Source of the DNA: Lepidurus packardi
Lineage: Eukaryota > Arthropoda > Branchiopoda > Notostraca > Triopsidae
Reading direction: 5' to 3'
Assembly (NCBI GenBank): GCA_023053545.1
Contig: JAKZAN010000053.1
Location: 248,001-312,000 of the forward strand
Length of the DNA stretch: 64,000 bases
Part shown: positions 29,295 to 37,786 of the stretch, one piece after another
Layout of the letters: each line of letters opens with the position of its first letter
Position numbering within the stretch: position 1 is the first letter of the stretch
Translations under genes and position numbers: made by a program
The notes under the pieces: generated by a model
The model's database searches: none
What the model saw: the letters and a program-made list of their open reading frames with translations, nothing else
What the model was told of the DNA's origin: nothing

Positions 29295-30296
29295 ATGGAT
29301 GAAGCACTAAAGATCGTTAATGATATTAAAGCAGGTAAGATTGCGCCAATATACTTATTAACAGGTGAGGAGCCCTATTATATCGACAAGGTTGCTGAAT
29401 TTATTGAACACAATATTCTTGCCGAAGAGGAGCGCAGTTTCAACCAAACCGTCGTTTATGGGCATGATGTCAAAATTGAAGATATCGTTGCCACTGCGAA
29501 ACGTTTTCCCATGATGGCTGACCGCCAAGTTGTGATTGTGAAAGAGGCGCAAGAACTGAGCAGAACTATTGAGCAATTGGAATCATATGCCGAAAATCCG
29601 ATGCGCTCTACTGTTTTGGTAATTTGCTATAAATACAAATCAATTGATAAGCGAAAGAAATTGTACAAAATGGTTAGCAAAAACGGGGTTGTATTTGCGA
29701 ACAAAAAATTATACGAAAATCAAATTCCAGATTGGATTAAAAGAATACTTTCAGGCAAAAAATATGGTATCGAGCCCAAAGCAGCGGTAATGCTAACTGC
29801 ATTTTTGGGAAATGATTTGAGCAAAATTAGCAATGAACTCGACAAGTTGCAAATCATTTTACCACCGGGAACTACAATCACAGCAGATCATATTGAGGAA
29901 AATATCGGCGTCAGCAAAGATTACAACATCTTCGAATTAACCAAAGCTTTGAGTGGTAAAGACCAGCTGAAAGCCTATCGCATTATAAAATATTTTACTG
30001 AAAACCCAAAAGACAATCCATTTGTATTGACGCTTTCAATGGTATTTAAATTTTATACGCAATTGCTTCAATATCATGGTTTGAAAGACAAAAGTCCAGC
30101 GAGTGCCGGGGCTGCATTAAAAATTAATCCCTATTTCGTTGGAGATTTTGAAATTGCCGCAAACCACTATCCAATGCGAAAAGTGAGCGCCATTGTTGGT
30201 TCCTTGCGGATCTTAGATGTAAAAAGTAAAGGAGTTGGTGCCAATCTGCCAACTTCAGAGATTATGAAAGAAATGCTTGTGCATATTTTCATGTAA
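29295..30296 (+). CDS. holA: DNA polymerase III subunit delta
   Basis: Clamp-opening subunit of the clamp loader, partner of DnaX and HolB. 333 residues. The N-terminus contains the IAPIYLLTGEEPYYIDKVAEF segment, which interacts with the clamp. The AAA+-like domains lack a Walker A GKT, as expected for delta, and FELTKALSGKDQLKAYRII precedes the C-terminal collar domain (NPFVLTLSMVFKFYTQLLQY). The gene that encodes its partner, dnaX, is at the left edge of this window, not in the same operon. A weak terminator candidate follows at 30435-30458. Confidence 0.93.
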   Translation: MDEALKIVNDIKAGKIAPIYLLTGEEPYYIDKVAEFIEHNILAEEERSFNQTVVYGHDVKIEDIVATAKRFPMMADRQVVIVKEAQELSRTIEQLESYAENPMRSTVLVICYKYKSIDKRKKLYKMVSKNGVVFANKKLYENQIPDWIKRILSGKKYGIEPKAAVMLTAFLGNDLSKISNELDKLQIILPPGTTITADHIEENIGVSKDYNIFELTKALSGKDQLKAYRIIKYFTENPKDNPFVLTLSMVFKFYTQLLQYHGLKDKSPASAGAALKINPYFVGDFEIAANHYPMRKVSAIVGSLRILDVKSKGVGANLPTSEIMKEMLVHIFM

Positions 30297-30434
30297 GTTC
30301 TGCGTGTAATTATATAACTAATTTAAATACAATAGGTTATAACTTTATCCAACTTAGCTTTGTTCCAAAAACAAACGAACTTTATGCATGCATAAATTTC
30401 ATCTTTTTTGTTGGTTACTTGGTTAGTTAGGATT

Positions 30435-30458
30435 GGGCTACCTTCGTGGCCCTTTCTT
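30435..30458 (+). terminator. Possible terminator after holA
   Basis: GGGCTAC (30435-30441), loop CTTC, GTGGCCC (30446-30452, one G-T pair), then TTTCTT. Lies 139 bp past the holA stop. The T tract is imperfect. Confidence 0.4.
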
Positions 30459-30460
30459 AG

Positions 30461-30950
30461 TTATACAGCCGTTGGGAGATCAATTCTATCGAGATGATTC
30501 CAACAGTAATAATTTCCTGCAAATTTCCGGATTGTTGCTAGCAAATAGATGCAATTTCCATCATGTTTTTTTAATGCTTTCAGACCATTAAACACGCAAA
30601 TTGTATCAGCACATTTTGGATGTCTGCTCACAAAATACTTGAAATCCCATTCATAGTTTTTACTTTCGTAAGAGGTCACTCGGAAATCATTTTCAATCAC
30701 ATTGGTAATTATAGGCAAAAGTTGATCTAAATCAGCGCAAACAATGCTTTGCTCTTGAAAAAGGCGGTGTCGGCTGTTGCCAATCTGCTTTGATTCAGCT
30801 AAATTACATTTAATGTATCGCCCCAATGTCTAACAGAATATCAGTTGTTAACTGCTTGAATGTTATTTCGTAAGCATCCCAACTAAAGTCTGTCCATTTG
30901 GAAAATTTATGTCTAATGAAGTATGATTTTATTTTTTGTATCAAGGTCAT
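30461..30950 (-). CDS. Hypothetical protein, frameshifted by one base
   Basis: No family recognised. Two overlapping open segments form one gene. The ATG at 30950 begins MTLIQKIKSYFIRHKFSKW, and that frame stops at 30810 after LLDIGAIH. The second segment, 30461-30826, reads RYIKCNLAESKQIGNS and continues to the end, with Trp- and Cys-containing blocks such as NYEWDFKYF and YYCWNHLD. Removing one G from the GGGG near 30823-30826 joins them as ILLDIGRYIKCN, about 162 residues. The same kind of surplus base breaks four other genes in this window. Soluble, no signal peptide. Isolated between holA and the small membrane protein gene. Confidence 0.55.
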
Positions 30951-31086
30951 ATCGAAAATATTAATCAAAAACGGATTGTGCCGTTTGATATTGTAAATTA
31001 GTCATTATTTTCAATGTCAGAAAAGAAATTTTCATTTTTCCTTTCCATATAATTTAGCGATATTCGCATCCGAAAACTGAACAAAC

Positions 31087-31269
31087 ATGGCTGTAAATAA
31101 AAATACAATTTTGGGCTGGGCAACCTTAATCATGACACTAATGGGCCTGATACTAATTGGGTTGGGCGCATTCAAATACAATGACGTTGCTGGCTGGGGT
31201 TTTGGCGCCGTTGGTGTAGGTTTCCTTGCTAATGCTTGGGTGTTTAGTTCTTTGAAGGGTCGGGTTTAA
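31087..31269 (+). CDS. Small two-helix membrane protein (CAL67264-like)
   Basis: 60-residue integral membrane protein. Two hydrophobic helices (about 8-27 and 35-55) are joined by FKYNDVAGWG. It resembles a short, conserved Flavobacteriia family that I recall as CAL67264; function unknown. The start at 31087 is an ATG with the A-rich leader ACTGAACAAAC. It lies 76 bp before ettA, which has its own -7 box, so it is probably a separate transcript. Confidence 0.75.
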   Translation: MAVNKNTILGWATLIMTLMGLILIGLGAFKYNDVAGWGFGAVGVGFLANAWVFSSLKGRV

Positions 31270-31317
31270 AATCTGAATAATCAAAATGTTTATTCGCTCG
31301 TTTTTTTTAATTTAATC

Positions 31318-31325
31318 TATCTTTG
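31318..31325 (+). promoter_or_regulatory. -7 box of ettA
   Basis: TATCTTTG, exact TAnnTTTG match, 20 bases before the ATG at 31346. Confidence 0.5.
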
Positions 31326-31345
31326 TTTTAACTAATTAATACATC

Positions 31346-33040
31346 ATGTCAGACGATAAAAAAGTAATCTTCTCAATGCAGAAATTGAGCAAGACCTATC
31401 AAGGAGCAGATAAGCCTGTTCTAAAAAATATCTATTTAAGCTTCTTCTATGGGGCCAAAATTGGTATTCTGGGTTTAAACGGAAGCGGAAAATCATCTCT
31501 TTTAAAAATTATTGCAGGCGTAGATAAAAACTACCAAGGTGATGTTGTTTTTCAGCCAGGTTATACCGTTGGATATTTGGAGCAAGAACCAATTTTAGAT
31601 GAAACCAAAACCGTAATTGAAGTTGTTCGGGAAGGTGTAGCCGAAACAATGGCTGTTTTGGATGAGTTTAATAAAATCAATGATCAATTTGGCTTGCCAG
31701 AGGTTTATGAAAACCCTGATAAAATGCAGCAATTGATGGACAGACAAGCTGATCTTCAAGATAAAATTGATGCATTAGGCGCTTGGGAGATCGACACCAA
31801 ATTGGAAATTGCAATGGATGCGCTGCGCACGCCTGATCCCGATACTTTAATAAGTGTACTTTCTGGTGGTGAAAAACGTCGAGTGGCCTTGTGTCGTTTG
31901 TTGTTGCAACAGCCTGACGTGTTGCTGTTGGATGAGCCAACCAACCACTTGGATGCGGAAAGTGTTTTGTGGTTAGAGCAGCATTTGGCGCAATATTCTG
32001 GAACGGTAATCGCTGTAACGCACGACCGTTACTTCTTGGACAATGTTGCTGGATGGATTTTGGAGCTGGATAGAGGAGAAGGCATTCCGTGGAAAGGGAA
32101 TTATTCGTCTTGGTTGGATCAAAAATCGAGCAGAATGGCATTGGAAGAAAAAGTGGCGTCTAAGCGCAGAAAAACCTTGGAACGCGAGCTTGATTGGGTT
32201 CGGCAAGGGGCAAAAGGCCGCCAAACAAAACAAAAGGCACGTCTTCAAAACTATGATAAGTTGCTAAATGAAGACCAGAAGCAGTTGGATGAAAATCTTG
32301 AAATTTATATTCCAAACGGCCCAAGATTGGGTACAAACGTAATTGAAGCACAGGGTGTTGCTAAAGGATTTGGCGACAAATTACTATATGATAATTTGAA
32401 TTTTACCTTGCCGCAAGCAGGGATTGTTGGCGTAATTGGTCCGAATGGTGCTGGTAAAACCACCATTTTTAGGATGATCATGGGCGAACAAAATCCAGAC
32501 GGCGGTGAGTTTAAGGTGGGCGAAACAGTGAAGATTGCATATGTAGATCAATCACACTCTAATATTGATCCTAACAAATCGATCTGGGAGAATTTTGCCG
32601 ATGGACAAGAGTTGATTATGATGGGCGGCAGACAAGTAAATTCCCGTGCCTATTTGAGTCGTTTCAATTTTGGCGGAAGCGATCAAAATAAAAAAGTTTC
32701 AGCACTTTCTGGTGGGGAACGAAACAGATTGCACTTGGCAATGACACTCAAAGAAGAAGGAAACGTGTTACTTTTAGATGAGCCAACAAACGATTTGGAC
32801 GTCAACACGCTCAGAGCTTTAGAAGAAGGTTTGGAGAATTTTGCAGGTTGTGCGGTTGTAATTTCACACGACAGGTGGTTTTTAGACAGGATTTGCACCC
32901 ATATTTTAGCTTTCGAAGGAAATTCTGAAGTATATTTCTTTGAAGGAAGTTTTTCAGAATACGAAGAAAATAAGAAAAAACGTTTGGGCGGCGATTTAAC
33001 ACCGAAGCGAATTAAGTATAGAAAATTGATTAGAAATTAA
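31346..33040 (+). CDS. ettA: Energy-dependent translational throttle protein EttA
   Basis: ABC-F ATPase that binds the ribosomal E site and gates entry into elongation according to ATP level. 564 residues, usual for EttA. The first ABC domain carries GLNGSGKSSLLKII, LSGGEKRRVALC and LLLDEPTNHLDAES. The arm and P-site-tip linker with basic helices (EEKVASKRRKTLERELDW) sits between the domains. The second ABC domain carries GPNGAGKTTIFRMI, LSGGERNRLHLA and LLLDEPTNDLDVNT. No transmembrane helices. Monocistronic, with a -7 box upstream and a strong terminator 5 bp after the stop. Confidence 0.95.
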   Translation: MSDDKKVIFSMQKLSKTYQGADKPVLKNIYLSFFYGAKIGILGLNGSGKSSLLKIIAGVDKNYQGDVVFQPGYTVGYLEQEPILDETKTVIEVVREGVAETMAVLDEFNKINDQFGLPEVYENPDKMQQLMDRQADLQDKIDALGAWEIDTKLEIAMDALRTPDPDTLISVLSGGEKRRVALCRLLLQQPDVLLLDEPTNHLDAESVLWLEQHLAQYSGTVIAVTHDRYFLDNVAGWILELDRGEGIPWKGNYSSWLDQKSSRMALEEKVASKRRKTLERELDWVRQGAKGRQTKQKARLQNYDKLLNEDQKQLDENLEIYIPNGPRLGTNVIEAQGVAKGFGDKLLYDNLNFTLPQAGIVGVIGPNGAGKTTIFRMIMGEQNPDGGEFKVGETVKIAYVDQSHSNIDPNKSIWENFADGQELIMMGGRQVNSRAYLSRFNFGGSDQNKKVSALSGGERNRLHLAMTLKEEGNVLLLDEPTNDLDVNTLRALEEGLENFAGCAVVISHDRWFLDRICTHILAFEGNSEVYFFEGSFSEYEENKKKRLGGDLTPKRIKYRKLIRN

Positions 33041-33045
33041 GTTTT

Positions 33046-33075
33046 AACCCCAGCCACACCGCTGGGGTTTTTATT
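33046..33075 (+). terminator. Terminator of ettA
   Basis: AACCCCAGC (33046-33054) and GCTGGGGTT (33061-33069) form a GC-rich stem followed by TTTTT. Confidence 0.9.
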
Positions 33076-33090
33076 TGTTCCATATTCCGG

Positions 33091-33098
33091 TATATTTG
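33091..33098 (+). promoter_or_regulatory. -7 box of the hybrid kinase gene
   Basis: TATATTTG, exact TAnnTTTG match, 17 bases before the ATG at 33116. No -33 element at the expected distance. Confidence 0.45.
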
Positions 33099-33115
33099 GA
33101 AATTAAAAAACAATA

Positions 33116-35314
33116 ATGAGCACGCGAAACTTCTGTTTTTTTCTTATTTTCTTTGCCAACATAAGCACGTTTGCGCAATCTGCTGGCTACGACAAGCAGT
33201 CTATTGAGAAATTATTGGAGCAGTCCAGCAATGACCTGGATCAATTGAAGTTTAAAGAATCTTTTGCTTCATCTCGAGAAGTTTTAAAGCGTGCGATTTA
33301 CGTGAATGACCCTAATTTGATTGCACAGGCGTACAACGTTATTGCTGGTAATTTCGAGCAACTTTCAGAATATGATAAATCCATAAAAAATTATAAAAAG
33401 GCTATCTATTTCGCATCGAAAACTAACAATGATACGATGATTGGCTGGCTGAACAATAATTTGGGAAATATTGTATTCTTTCAAAAAAAGGATTTTAATC
33501 AAGGAATAAAGCATTACCAAACCTCTTTGCAATACCTGCAGCGGGTAAACAGCACCAAACGAATTTTACTTACACGACTAAATTTGGCTTGGGCATATTT
33601 TGATTTAGGTGATTTTAAAAGGGGAATTCCACATTTGTCCTATTGCAAAACGCAGATGAAAAATTATGGCGATCAGGAATGGTTCGCCTTATTTTATATG
33701 CTCACTGCGATGCATCAAAATTACTTGAGTCATTACGATGAAGCCGATTCCAATTTCAAAAAATCGATTACAGCCGCAAAGGACTTAAACCAAGAAGAAG
33801 ATTTAATCAACGTTTACCAAGAATATGCAAAGTTCCATAAGGGCAGGAAAAATTTTGAGCAAGCGCTTTTTTATTTTGAGAACTATTCTGATTTGAATAA
33901 TAAGATCTATGATGAGAATAAATTGTACAAAGCAAACATTGAAGGTATTAATCTGGAAATTGACGAGTATAAACGCGCACTGGATCGGATTGAGAATGAA
34001 AAAATGCAGCAGCTCAGCAGCATTCAGAAGTCTAGAAAAATCATGCTGTTTTTTATATTGGGATTTCTAGTTTTATTTTATGCTTTATACTTATTATACA
34101 ACAGCTATAAATTTAAAAAATCAATCAACAAAGAGCTTAGCGAGAAAAATGAAGCACTGAGAATTGCAAAAGATAAAGCAGAAGAGGCGTCAAAATTAAA
34201 GACACAATTTGTGTCGACAATTAGCCATGAATTGCGAACTCCTCTGTATGGTGTTGTGGGCATTACAAATATGATTTTAGATGAACACAAAGAATTAGCG
34301 GGTAGCAAGCACCTTAATTCATTGAAATTCTCTGCGAAATATTTGCTGTCTTTGGTAAATGATATTCTACAGATCAATAAAATCGAAGAGAATCGGTTGG
34401 CACTAGAGTCTATGGCCTTTAGTCTTTCAGACGAGATTACAACCATAAAGGATGCATTGGAATTTCTAGCCATTAAGAACAACAATATTGTTAATTTAGA
34501 GATGGATCCTAACATACCAGAAATAATAATTGGCGACAAACTTCGATTATCGCAGATTTTTATGAACTTGGTTAGTAATGCATTGAAGTTTACAAAAAAT
34601 GGGACGGTTCTGATTTCAGCGCAGTTGGATCGGGTCGAAGGGAAGCGCCATTTTATTCAATTTGCGGTGGCCGACACTGGGATTGGAATTGCACCAGCAG
34701 ACCAAGAAAAAGTATTTGAAAAATTCGTCCAAATTGAACGCAAAAAAGACGATTACCAAGGAACAGGCTTGGGATTATCAATTGTGAAGCGCTTAATCGG
34801 ATTATTCGAAAGTGAGATTTATCTTGAAAGCGAGGAAAACGTAGGTTCTACATTTAAATTTAATATCGGTTTCGAAATTGACATTAATCAGACAAAGGAA
34901 TTTATCAATAATATTGATGTCGATTTGGAGTCGGCGCAATCACTTTCTGTTTTAGTGGTTGAAGACAATAAGATTAATCAGATTGTTACCAAAAAGATCC
35001 TCGAAAACAGCAATTTTTCTTGTACATTAGTTGATGACGGTCAAACGGCTTTAAGTATTTTAGAAGCAGAAAACTTTGATGTTATTTTAATGGATATCAA
35101 TATGCCAGTTTTGAATGGTTTTGAAACTTCCAGAGAAATCAGAAAGCGGCACATTATGACGCCAATTATAGCGCTCACCGCCTTTGGTAAAGAAGAGGTC
35201 GCCGAGGAGGCAATTTCAGCAGGAATTAATGACGTAATTATTAAGCCATTTGAATCCATACAGCTGTTTCGTGCAATAATTTCACAAATACCAAAAAAAG
35301 AAAGCGTTGATTAA
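33116..35314 (+). CDS. Hybrid sensor histidine kinase/response regulator with TPR sensor domain
   Basis: Two-component protein of 732 residues. Signal peptide MSTRNFCFFLIFFANISTFAQ, then a periplasmic region of tetratricopeptide-like helices (about 25-280, including YNVIAGNFEQLSEYDKSIKNY and LNLAWAYFDLGDFKRGIPHL). A transmembrane helix (about 305-327, IMLFFILGFLVLFYALYLLY) is followed by a short coiled coil and HisKA with ISHELRTPLYG (His371). HATPase_c has the N box NLVSNALKF, DTGIGIA and GTGLGLS. The receiver has VVEDNKINQ, phospho-acceptor Asp660 in LMDINMP and the Lys of IIKPF. No DNA-binding output. The signal is unknown; no cognate regulator is adjacent. Confidence 0.94.
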   Translation: MSTRNFCFFLIFFANISTFAQSAGYDKQSIEKLLEQSSNDLDQLKFKESFASSREVLKRAIYVNDPNLIAQAYNVIAGNFEQLSEYDKSIKNYKKAIYFASKTNNDTMIGWLNNNLGNIVFFQKKDFNQGIKHYQTSLQYLQRVNSTKRILLTRLNLAWAYFDLGDFKRGIPHLSYCKTQMKNYGDQEWFALFYMLTAMHQNYLSHYDEADSNFKKSITAAKDLNQEEDLINVYQEYAKFHKGRKNFEQALFYFENYSDLNNKIYDENKLYKANIEGINLEIDEYKRALDRIENEKMQQLSSIQKSRKIMLFFILGFLVLFYALYLLYNSYKFKKSINKELSEKNEALRIAKDKAEEASKLKTQFVSTISHELRTPLYGVVGITNMILDEHKELAGSKHLNSLKFSAKYLLSLVNDILQINKIEENRLALESMAFSLSDEITTIKDALEFLAIKNNNIVNLEMDPNIPEIIIGDKLRLSQIFMNLVSNALKFTKNGTVLISAQLDRVEGKRHFIQFAVADTGIGIAPADQEKVFEKFVQIERKKDDYQGTGLGLSIVKRLIGLFESEIYLESEENVGSTFKFNIGFEIDINQTKEFINNIDVDLESAQSLSVLVVEDNKINQIVTKKILENSNFSCTLVDDGQTALSILEAENFDVILMDINMPVLNGFETSREIRKRHIMTPIIALTAFGKEEVAEEAISAGINDVIIKPFESIQLFRAIISQIPKKESVD

Positions 35315-36555
35315 TACCAACGCTTTTTGTTTTGTTTTGATCCAGTAGACTTTCTAGATTTATGAGCACCACCGCTTCGATTTGAGTTCTTCTGAGGCTC
35401 TTCAGTTGTTGGTCCAGCCGCCCACGGAAATGGATGATCTGTTATTTCTTGTATTGGAATTTTCACTAATTTTTTAATGTCTTTCCAATATGTTTCTTCA
35501 TCTTTTCCACAAAATGAAATGGCAATACCGCCATTCCCAGCACGACCAGTCCTGCCAATTCGATGCACGTATGTTTCCGGAATATTAGGCAAATCGAAAT
35601 TAATCACATACGGCAATTGGTTGATGTCGATACCACGCGCCGCTATATCTGTGGCCACTAGAACGCCAACTTCTTTGTTCTTGAAAGCGTCTAAAACACG
35701 CTGTCTGGCATTTTGGGATTTGTCGCCATGAATTGCTTCTGCAGCAACTCCTTGTTTGCGCAGGGCTTTGACAACATTATCGGCACCGTGCTTGGTTCGC
35801 GAAAACACTAGCAAGTCGGTTAAGTTTTCATTCCTAATTAGATGATAAAGCAATTTTCTTTTGTCGCCTTTATCCACAAAATAAATACGTTGTTCTACCG
35901 TTTCTGCAGTCGACGAAACAGGTGTAACTTCTACTTTTGCAGGGTTTTTAAGGAACATTTCAGCCAATTCTCTAATGGCAATCGGCATGGTTGCGGAGAA
36001 CAATAGAGTTTGTCGGTTATTGGGGGTTAATTTAACGATTTTCTTTACATCATTAATAAAACCCATATCCAACATCTGATCTGCTTCATCCAAAACCAAT
36101 GAATGCAAGTAATCTAAATTAATAAATCCTTGTTTATACAAATCCAATAGCCTTCCTGGAGTTGCTACCAGAATATCGACACCTTTTTTCAGGACATCAA
36201 CTTGAGGCACTTGTGACACACCGCCAAAAATAGTAAGTTGGCGAAGGTTTGTATACTTTGCATATGCGTCGAAACTTTCACCAATTTGAACTGCCAATTC
36301 ACGTGTTGGGGTTACAATAAGTGTTCTAATATGCTTTGTCTTGTTTGATGAGCCGACAAGCCTGTGCAAATGATTGATAATTGGAATAGCAAAGGCCGCC
36401 GTTTTCCCAGTACCCGTTTGTGCACAACCAATCATGTCTCTGCCATCTAGAATGAACGGAATGGCTTGCTCTTGAATGGGGGTTGGGTTTGTATAACCTT
36501 GATCGCTAATTGCTTTCAGGATGCTCGACGATATGGATAAATCTTCAAATAACAT
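35311..36555 (-). CDS. DEAD-box RNA helicase (RhlE-like)
   Basis: ATP-dependent RNA helicase of 414 residues. Motifs in order: Q motif GYTNPTPIQEQAIPFIL, I AQTGTGKT, Ia PTRELAVQ, Ib TPGRLLD, II VLDEADQMLD, III SATMP, IV VFSRTKHGA, V ATDIAARGID and VI HRIGRTGRAG. The basic C-terminal tail (SRKSTGSKQNKKRWY) is typical of RhlE-type enzymes in ribosome assembly and RNA decay. Its stop shares the palindrome TTAA (35311-35314) with the stop of the convergent kinase gene, leaving no room for a terminator. Confidence 0.94.
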   Translation of the reverse strand: MLFEDLSISSSILKAISDQGYTNPTPIQEQAIPFILDGRDMIGCAQTGTGKTAAFAIPIINHLHRLVGSSNKTKHIRTLIVTPTRELAVQIGESFDAYAKYTNLRQLTIFGGVSQVPQVDVLKKGVDILVATPGRLLDLYKQGFINLDYLHSLVLDEADQMLDMGFINDVKKIVKLTPNNRQTLLFSATMPIAIRELAEMFLKNPAKVEVTPVSSTAETVEQRIYFVDKGDKRKLLYHLIRNENLTDLLVFSRTKHGADNVVKALRKQGVAAEAIHGDKSQNARQRVLDAFKNKEVGVLVATDIAARGIDINQLPYVINFDLPNIPETYVHRIGRTGRAGNGGIAISFCGKDEETYWKDIKKLVKIPIQEITDHPFPWAAGPTTEEPQKNSNRSGGAHKSRKSTGSKQNKKRWY

Positions 36556-36609
36556 TAATCTCTGTTTTATAATAAACGGTATTATTTACCGTCAGGCTGC
36601 AAAGATAGT

Positions 36610-37689
36610 TTATTTTGAGTTGTCTTTTTTAGGGATTAAATTCTCCATATGTAAATCTGCTGCCGTTCTAGCCTTTATAAAATCCGTCACCAAATATCCG
36701 ATAAGTTTACCAATTAATGCTGGATTTTTTTCATCAGACAGATCCGGAGCTCCTTCGCATATGTGGATATAACTGGCATGCGTATGGTTACCAAAAAAGC
36801 TTGTAAACGCCCGAACGTCTTCAACACTAAAACCACTAAGAGTCATGGCGCTGCTAGCAATTCCTGGAATCGCATCCAAGTCAATTTCAATGCCATAACA
36901 ATCACTCTGAATAAAATCCAAGGCTAGTTCAAGTTCGGTTTCAAAATCCTTTTTGCGCCGAATTCTAATTTCTTCGTATGTATTATACTTAACAATGTCA
37001 TCTAAAGATTTTATTTGGTCTAAAATACTTTTTGAGGTATAATTTTCATGTAAGCCAAAAATGAAATACTTTTTTAAGAAAGCCTCTTCATAAGCATATG
37101 AAAAACCATTGCCGCTATGCCTGCCTTCTAATATTCTAAAATCTGAATGCGCATCAAAATTAATCGCATTAATTTGACGCCCTTTCGCCAAAGCGGTTCC
37201 CTTGATGTTTCCGTAAGCATTGTTATGGCCTCCGCCAATGATTATTGGTATTTTACCGCTCTTAACGATTACAGAAACAATATGCGAAACCTCTTTATCT
37301 ATGCGCTCCACCAGCACATTAAAGGTTTTTCTATCAGCAATATCATAAAAATTAAGTGTGGGTGCAATTGCCATTTCCTCTGTAACATCAAGGTGTCCTA
37401 AAACAATGATATTACTGCCTTTGCAAAATTTATTATGCTGAATATTTGCAATACTTGCAATAGCTATTTCCCATGCCGATGCTGCACCGGGTCTGCCTAA
37501 ATTTGCACGAACACCAACATCTTCAGGGATTCCAAAAATAACATACTTAGCTTCAGAGTTTTGCAAAAATTCGCTTGCGTCTGCACCTTTTGGTACGGTA
37601 AGCATTTTTTCGCCAAATTTAATTTCGCCACTGCGGTGGTTTGTTATCTGTGCTAGTTTTGTTGCACTAAATCGGACCAATTTTTCCAT
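36610..37689 (-). CDS. Arginase family protein, probable formimidoylglutamase
   Basis: Manganese ureohydrolase-fold enzyme, 359 residues from the ATG at 37689 (MEKLVRFSATKLAQI). The longer frame from 37773 runs through the promoter region and is unlikely. Metal-site motifs are IIGGGHNNAYGN, INFDAHSDFR, and EIDLDAIPG. The gene is near hutI (38729-39964, same strand), the next-to-last step of the histidine degradation pathway, so HutG activity (N-formimidoylglutamate to glutamate and formamide) is inferred. Agmatinase or arginase activity is less likely from context. Its -7 box is at 37708-37715. No hutH or hutU in the window. Confidence 0.85.
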   Translation of the reverse strand: MEKLVRFSATKLAQITNHRSGEIKFGEKMLTVPKGADASEFLQNSEAKYVIFGIPEDVGVRANLGRPGAASAWEIAIASIANIQHNKFCKGSNIIVLGHLDVTEEMAIAPTLNFYDIADRKTFNVLVERIDKEVSHIVSVIVKSGKIPIIIGGGHNNAYGNIKGTALAKGRQINAINFDAHSDFRILEGRHSGNGFSYAYEEAFLKKYFIFGLHENYTSKSILDQIKSLDDIVKYNTYEEIRIRRKKDFETELELALDFIQSDCYGIEIDLDAIPGIASSAMTLSGFSVEDVRAFTSFFGNHTHASYIHICEGAPDLSDEKNPALIGKLIGYLVTDFIKARTAADLHMENLIPKKDNSK

Positions 37690-37707
37690 TACGAAATCAA
37701 TTTTCAC

Positions 37708-37715
37708 CAAAAATA
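37708..37715 (-). promoter_or_regulatory. -7 box of the arginase-family gene
   Basis: TATTTTTG on the minus strand, exact TAnnTTTG match, 18 bases before the ATG at 37689. Supports that start over the one at 37773. Confidence 0.5.
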
Positions 37716-37754
37716 ATATAAATCCTTTAACAGCGTTATCATTATTAAATTTAT

Positions 37755-37762
37755 TATTTTTG
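37755..37762 (+). promoter_or_regulatory. -7 box of the coiled-coil protein gene
   Basis: TATTTTTG, exact match. It covers the upstream ATG at 37760, so translation should start at the ATG at 37787. Divergent from the -7 box at 37708-37715, 39 bp away. Confidence 0.5.
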
Positions 37763-37786
37763 TTTAAAACCAACCCGCTTCAAAAT

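Noticed and set aside
30297-30460. tRNA or small RNA gene after holA
   Set aside because: No cloverleaf can be drawn; only a weak terminator-like hairpin is present.
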